From Gaertneriomyces semiglobifer (lineage: Eukaryota > Chytridiomycota > Chytridiomycetes > Spizellomycetales > Spizellomycetaceae): a stretch of DNA of 64,000 bases. Below the pieces are notes generated by a model. The model did not search any database. It saw only the letters and a list, made by a program, of their open reading frames with translations, and was not told the DNA's origin. Shown here one piece after another: positions 59,801 to 64,000 of this stretch (positions are counted from its first letter, which is position 1; each line of letters opens with the position of its first letter). The stretch lies in contig JAHLKF010000008.1 of the NCBI GenBank assembly GCA_025558075.1, forward strand, positions 1-64,000, given 5' to 3'. Made by a program: the position numbers and the translations under genes.

Positions 59801-60646
59801 GCACTTTCTCATACGATCAAGCCATCAATATCACGTTAACAAAATGTGAAGGCGACCGATACGCTGTTGAGCTATCTATATCAACCCCTAAGGTACTCAT
59901 GCGTGGCAAAACAATGTCTATACTATGGAACTACTAACACTAGCGCCAGCGACCACCATTTGCATTACCGACGACTCCTGTTGCGGCGGAGCCCAGGATC
60001 GTGTCCCGACTAGGCCGAGAAAGGGTTCGTCTAATGAAGCTGTGCATCGCCCTGGGTGGAGCCCCTTACTAACACGACCATGTAGGTTCTTAGTGTTTTG
60101 CGGGTAATACAATCAAACCTCCTGCCGGCATCTCAAGCCAAAGCGCTGTTGATGAAGGTGAGAGGCTATGCTACCCGAGCACCGTTCCAGGCGGCGACAA
60201 CTCCTGAGCTGCTTCCGTGTTGTCAGGCTGTTGACGTCGTATCACACACGTGGAACCTCCTGCGGCGACTTCACGAGGACGTTGAGTTTGCCCGCGAAGA
60301 GTTCACAGTTCAATTTGTCGGTACGCGATCTGAAGATGACCCTCCTGAACACACCATTGGATTACGCAGCAGATTTTTTAGACCAGAACCGGCTACGCAA
60401 TTCGATGTTATAATATGGATCCCGCTAGAGGAGTACCCGGTGGGTTCGTGGTTGTTCGAAGTTGACACGTTGTACGGTAACATCAGGTATTCCTTCATCA
60501 TTCTTCGTATAGACGGGTATGCACTGACAACTGTTCATTGTAGTCAAAAAGAGATTGAGCACGCAGCTATGAAAGTTGAGCCCACCAGTCTCAAAGTTCT
60601 CGAAGTGCTACGTCAAATTGATCGGCTAACGGAAAAAACAGAATAG
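56887..60646 (+). CDS. KNL1: Kinetochore protein Spc7/KNL1
   Basis: The start MDKENSSPQSVDESALPRRS leads, over two short exons, to the PP1-binding motif in GRRVSFAPKARCRPFEKD. A long, acidic, low-complexity region follows with a MELT-like DMEMTQ and a near-miss DMELQK. The conserved Spc7 domain begins IKTVQDFLQATGIYFQDALT and runs through EIDYCKAAMMWNSELAAYEM to a coiled coil (about 59330-59760, rich in Glu, Lys and Gln). The C-terminal RWD part (TVQFVGTRSEDD.. to QIDRLTEKTE) spans the last exons. KNL1 is the outer-kinetochore scaffold that binds the Mis12 complex and recruits Bub1/Bub3 and PP1 for the spindle checkpoint. Only one good MELT repeat is seen, fewer than in animals. The gene converges with the small acidic protein gene 90 bp away. 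Confidence 0.9.
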
Positions 60647-60736
60647 ATAGATTTTCTCCTTAATTAACAAAGAAAGTCGGGTAGGGTCAGAAATCAGACC
60701 CGCCAGTAACGTTAGATGTCCTTGATTCCCAGAGTG

Positions 60737-61328
60737 TCAACCCTGGGTCGTTGACGGAGCATCGCTCTCGTCTGGGCTTGAATTGGACGACTCATCGTCG
60801 TCACTATTTTGATCTTCATCAGTACTCTCTTCCATGCTGCTGTTACTTTCTGATGCATCCTCATTGTCCGTGCTTTCATCGTCGCCTGACGCAATGTCGT
60901 CGCTCGCACTAGAGGCCTCGTCATCTGTAGGTTCCTCGTCACTTTCATCCTGAAGTTGCACCACTCTTTGCCTTAGTACCTGTTGATACTCTTGTATCAA
61001 CGCATTTGAAGGGTCCACTCGTAGGACTAGATTGTCAATAAGGGTCAAGCTGTCAGAAAGTAGCTGTGACAGCCAAGAGAAACCAAGAGTACCTACGATC
61101 TTCGGCAATAAGGAGTGCGTCCTCGTAACAATGCCCAGCAACGGCGCCCATAAACCTACTAAGTAGAAGAAACGCCTCTTCCTAGGAAACAGAGTAGCGA
61201 AGAGTCAGCCGCTTCCGGCTCGCGGTACGTCGTGTATTCAGCAGGCGGACCTGTGCGTCTCTTTCATTCAACGCGGGTATATTTGTTTGCTCTGTCACAG
61301 GAACGGACAGCTCAGTTGATGCCATCAT
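60737..61328 (-). CDS. Small protein with acidic Ser/Asp/Glu tail, unrecognised
   Basis: The start is at the ATG ATG at 61328-61323 (MMASTELSVPVTEQTNIPAL). An intron near 61260-61170 joins to a segment KRRFFYLVGLWAPLLGIVTR, which has one short hydrophobic stretch and could sit at a membrane. A helical part (LLSDSLTLIDNLVLRVDPSN, QEYQQVLRQRVVQLQDE) follows. The last 65 residues are almost entirely Asp, Glu, Ser and Thr. The product is about 160-170 residues. No family was recognised. The donor site chosen (GTCCGC) is unusual, so the exact exon 1 end is uncertain. The open frame and the convergent position next to KNL1 make it a plausible real gene. Confidence 0.55.
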
Positions 61329-61749
61329 TCTTCCTTTCTTGGCTATATTTTCCTTGCCTGCGCTTTACTTGCCATGTGTATTAGTCGTTCGGCGGATGGT
61401 GGTCCTTGTCAGCGGTATGGGTTGCGCGCGTGTCGGAGTCGCTTACGCAATCCAGAGCAAACGCGCAATGCGGACTGGCAAGCGACAGGTCGCAGTATGT
61501 AGAATGTCGTTCGGCGATGAACTGTTGGGGCCCAGCTCAGATGGCCCACCCACTCATTGCGACTACAGCGAGTGCAACCGTTATGCTCTTTTGCATAAAA
61601 ATTCACGCATTCAAAGTTCTTTCTATGGGTTGTTGACTACGTACTCTACCTTCGGCTCTTACACAGTAATGACATCTATAGGAGGTTCATAGGCTTTCAA
61701 AAACGCATCTGACATAATAGGTTTCTAGGATGCAAACCTATTTTATCTA
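61329..61749. other. Intergenic between acidic protein and Cys-rich gene B
   Basis: About 420 bp. A plus-strand frame runs through it but has no ATG at its start and no family similarity. It would hold the promoter of the acidic-protein gene. Confidence 0.4.
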
Positions 61750-62814
61750 TTAGGTCTTCAATTCGACTCCTTGATGCCTTTGACCCCGTTTGCGTACCGC
61801 TCGATATGCGCACCTACAGCCGCAGAGGCAGAGAACTAAGCCCACAAATGACACGAAGCAAAATCCCGCAATTACAACCAAAAACATGGGGTTATTCAAC
61901 CCTCTTCTGGGAGAGAAAGCAAGCTCGTTGGTCAATCCACAGCGTTTGGTCTCAAGGCAGACCGAATCTGAATCATTGGGGCAGTCGCCGTCCGTATCAC
62001 ATTGAGCCCTTGGGTCAAGCATGCCGGCGATACAAGTCCCATTATTGAGGCACTGGAAATCACAAGGACATAAAAACTCAGCGTGCTCAGATCCAACTCT
62101 ATGCTTCCTGGAGCGGCACTTCTTACTGGGCCCCTCAGTGCGCCTGTTCAATGGCGCACACTTTTGCGTAGTGGTATCACAGGCTACTTGGGAAGGATTC
62201 TCGCAGGGATTGTTGTAGAGGAGGCTCGGAAAGTATTCAATGTCTGCCACCATGCCGTTCGGAAGAATCCAATGATCATCTGCCGTCGAAAGACACAGCC
62301 CATGTTCAGGTATGCGTTTCACGCAAACGCTAGGTGGCACGACGTAATCAGGTGGATGGCGGTACTTCTCAGATACCAACCGTGAGCACACGTAATTAGG
62401 TGGACATCCAACCGACCTTGCGTCTACCTCGTCCACGGTTGGACACCAGGCATAACTCGCCATATCCACATATGGCGCTGAGTAGGTCCTATTCTCGTAA
62501 CAAGGAATAAAGACGGTGGATGATCGGAAGTCGAAATATTTGTTTCCACCCTCGTGTCGTGGATCGTCTGCCGCATCATACGGCACTGAGACAGTAGGCA
62601 CAGGGAGCTGGCATACGTACGAACCGCAAACGGCAGCAGGGTTGAAGACTTTACAAACATCTGGCTCGGAGGTTCCAGGGAGCGGCGGGACACATGGGAT
62701 AGGAGGTAACGGTAGCAGGGATGTAGGGTTTGTCTCCTGTACTGGCTGGCCGTTTGCAAAGTCCGCCCCAAGCGAGATTCCAACAAGCGCGATGCTGAAG
62801 GCTAACCTCATCAT
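61750..62814 (-). CDS. Cys-rich type I membrane protein, paralogue B
   Basis: This single-exon gene encodes 354 residues with the same plan as the gene at 14564-15577. It has a signal peptide (MMRLAFSIALVGISLGADF), a Cys-rich ectodomain with LLPLPPIPC, CKVFNPAAVC, SSTVFIPC, CPPNYVC, NPCENPSQVAC and CLNNGTCIAG..C.TDGDCP, one transmembrane helix (MFLVVIAGFCFVSFVGLVLC) and a short basic tail (AVRKRGQRHQGVELKT). Cysteine spacing agrees along most of the length, with extra loops in B around residues 70-100 and 170-190. The two genes lie 46 kb apart in opposite directions. No known domain was recognised. The identity of the family is open; surface location follows from the topology. Confidence 0.8.
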   Translation of the reverse strand: MMRLAFSIALVGISLGADFANGQPVQETNPTSLLPLPPIPCVPPLPGTSEPDVCKVFNPAAVCGSYVCQLPVPTVSVPYDAADDPRHEGGNKYFDFRSSTVFIPCYENRTYSAPYVDMASYAWCPTVDEVDARSVGCPPNYVCSRLVSEKYRHPPDYVVPPSVCVKRIPEHGLCLSTADDHWILPNGMVADIEYFPSLLYNNPCENPSQVACDTTTQKCAPLNRRTEGPSKKCRSRKHRVGSEHAEFLCPCDFQCLNNGTCIAGMLDPRAQCDTDGDCPNDSDSVCLETKRCGLTNELAFSPRRGLNNPMFLVVIAGFCFVSFVGLVLCLCGCRCAYRAVRKRGQRHQGVELKT

Positions 62815-63705
62815 GGTGTTATCCAGGCAGACGTTCCGGCAGTGGCGAAGCGTAGGAGCGCTGCTGTCGATGATTCAGTGAATATTGCAGGATGGCTATT
62901 GGCAGATTGTACACACAATGATATCCATCAAATCATAACGACACTGTGCAAGCAGCTTTCCTTCACTCGCTCAATACTGAGAACATCGTCCAGAACATCC
63001 TCATCGAAATATAACCCTGGAAGGGCTCGCTGGTCCGACAACCAGCTTCCTTCAGAATTTCACACTTCTGGTTCACTTGCGCGCATTTTGCACACTTCTT
63101 TGGGAGCGCGTTAGGCCGCTGCGAAAGTCGTACTGCGCGATGATGAGCTTCTCTCAGATTGCACGGCACAATCACTGTGTTTTGGTAATAGAAACGTTAG
63201 GTACTCCAAAGTTATAAACGTCGATCGCACCGTCGAGGAAATGCAAGCGCTGAACCATTGGCGTCCTAAAGCTCGCGAGTAGCGTCCCCCCAAGCATTCT
63301 GTGACCCTCTTGACCTAGGATCTTTCACCTCCGTACAGTTCGAAAGTAGACCTCTCGTCAAAGGCTTTTAGTGAATGAAAACGGTGATTCCGTAGCAATG
63401 CCCTGGTCCTTTGGATGCGCTGTTGAATGTTATGGCGTGAGTGGTGACTTTCCAACCAGTCCACAAGGGGCCACACTCCTTTTGGACATCGAACCGCTGC
63501 ATGCGGCATAGCCATGTCGTGACTCAATGATTTCATGACTTCTACTTAAGAAAGTGGAAATGCTAATTGAATTTTGTTCACATCATATCCGCAACTCTAT
63601 CAGTCTGTTGCGGCGGAGTTCAAGGATGGGGTGAAGTACTGGGGACAAAAGGTGAAAGCTCAAGCGCTTATTGAAGTGATCAACGTGCAACAAATCAAAG
63701 CGCAT
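62815..63705. other. Intergenic, nothing recognised
   Basis: Nearly 0.9 kb between the start of Cys-rich gene B and the end of the GH5-like gene. Short frames on both strands lack similarity. No TATA box or repeat was seen. Confidence 0.4.
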
Positions 63706-64000
63706 TCATGTGATATTTTTCAAGGTCAAGGAGTGAGTGATACTTGCATTTGGTGAGGAACAGGAACACTTCCACAGCAAGCGATCCAAGAAATCGTCCC
63801 AATGCGTTTCCCCACTGCTTGCCATGACCGCTATGAGCGCGCGATCGGGATAATGGTTCTTTGGAACAAAAATCACGCAGTCGGAGTCGAGGTGTTCGTC
63901 TCCAGTGTGGCGGTAAGTGAACGTAAAAATTTGTGTCTTTAGATCGAAATCAACGGTAAGCGGGACTCCAGGTATCAACATGGGGTACGGCCTTGCGAAT
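63706..64000 (-). CDS. 3' end of GH5-like glycosidase, cut by window edge
   Basis: The minus-strand frame enters from the right edge (reading ARPYPMLIPGVPLTVDFD), continues DLKTQIFTFTYRHTG and VIFVPKNHYPD and ends at a TGA at 63706. The pattern Y(P).xxPGxPL..(D)FDL.T..F.F.Y and IFVP..HYPD matches the C-terminal beta-sandwich of fungal GH5 enzymes of the endoglycoceramidase / steryl-beta-glucosidase type. The catalytic barrel would lie beyond 64000. These enzymes cleave glucosylceramide or sterol glucosides. Only about 95 residues are visible, so the call rests on a short region and the last part may be affected by an unseen intron. Confidence 0.5.
   Translation of the reverse strand, partial: FARPYPMLIPGVPLTVDFDLKTQIFTFTYRHTGDEHLDSDCVIFVPKNHYPDRALIAVMASSGETHWDDFLDRLLWKCSCSSPNASITHSLTLKNIT

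Noticed and set aside
61339..61692. 117-codon plus-strand frame before Cys-rich gene B
   Set aside because: It has no ATG at its start and no family similarity, and it overlaps the promoter of the acidic-protein gene.

Overview
The window is nuclear DNA of a zoosporic true fungus, most likely a chytrid (Chytridiomycota or a close relative). Fungal traits are a LysM/CBM18/GH18 chitinase gene, a protein O-mannosyltransferase, a urease accessory gene, a Ste20/PAK kinase with a CRIB domain and a Spc7/KNL1 kinetochore gene. A flagellated cell is shown by IFT70/TTC30 and CYB5D1, both lost in non-flagellated fungi. Most genes have many introns of about 55-100 nt with GT..AG borders. Spliced frames were worked out by hand where exon edges are given.

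Layout. The left 14 kb is gene-poor and decayed: a 147-bp direct duplication (537-799), a broken nucleocytoplasmic large DNA virus (NCLDV) major capsid relic (2441-3560), a broken F-box/ankyrin gene, a small secreted protein with two CBM19-like modules (5815-6309), unrecognised interrupted reading frames (6732-8163), and a chitinase gene on the minus strand with at least three frame breaks (9477-13692). From 14.5 kb on, most genes look intact: a Cys-rich type I membrane protein, a DUF1206 membrane protein, a CLC chloride channel/exchanger, KDM8/JMJD5, a PAK kinase, NOSIP, IFT70, CYB5D1 and RPAP1. A 3.2-kb gene-free block (about 38.54-41.70 kb) is strikingly poor in CpG and carries a 67-bp tandem repeat. 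Then follow a class C (GABA-B-like) GPCR with a PH-like tail, an ankyrin-dysferlin-FYVE-RING protein, UreF, importin alpha, a protein O-mannosyltransferase, KNL1, a small acidic-tailed protein, a second member of the Cys-rich membrane family, and the 3' end of a GH5 glycosidase cut by the right edge.

How the genes relate. There are no operons. IFT70 and CYB5D1 are both flagellar and start divergently 164 bp apart, probably sharing a promoter. Several other pairs converge closely (CYB5D1/RPAP1, ankyrin-FYVE-RING/UreF, KDM8/PAK, NOSIP/IFT70, KNL1/acidic protein). The points most worth following are the capsid relic, the Cys-rich membrane paralogues, the GPCR-PH and ANK-DysF-FYVE-RING architectures, and the CpG-depleted block. 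No tRNA, rRNA, CRISPR array or intact transposon was seen.
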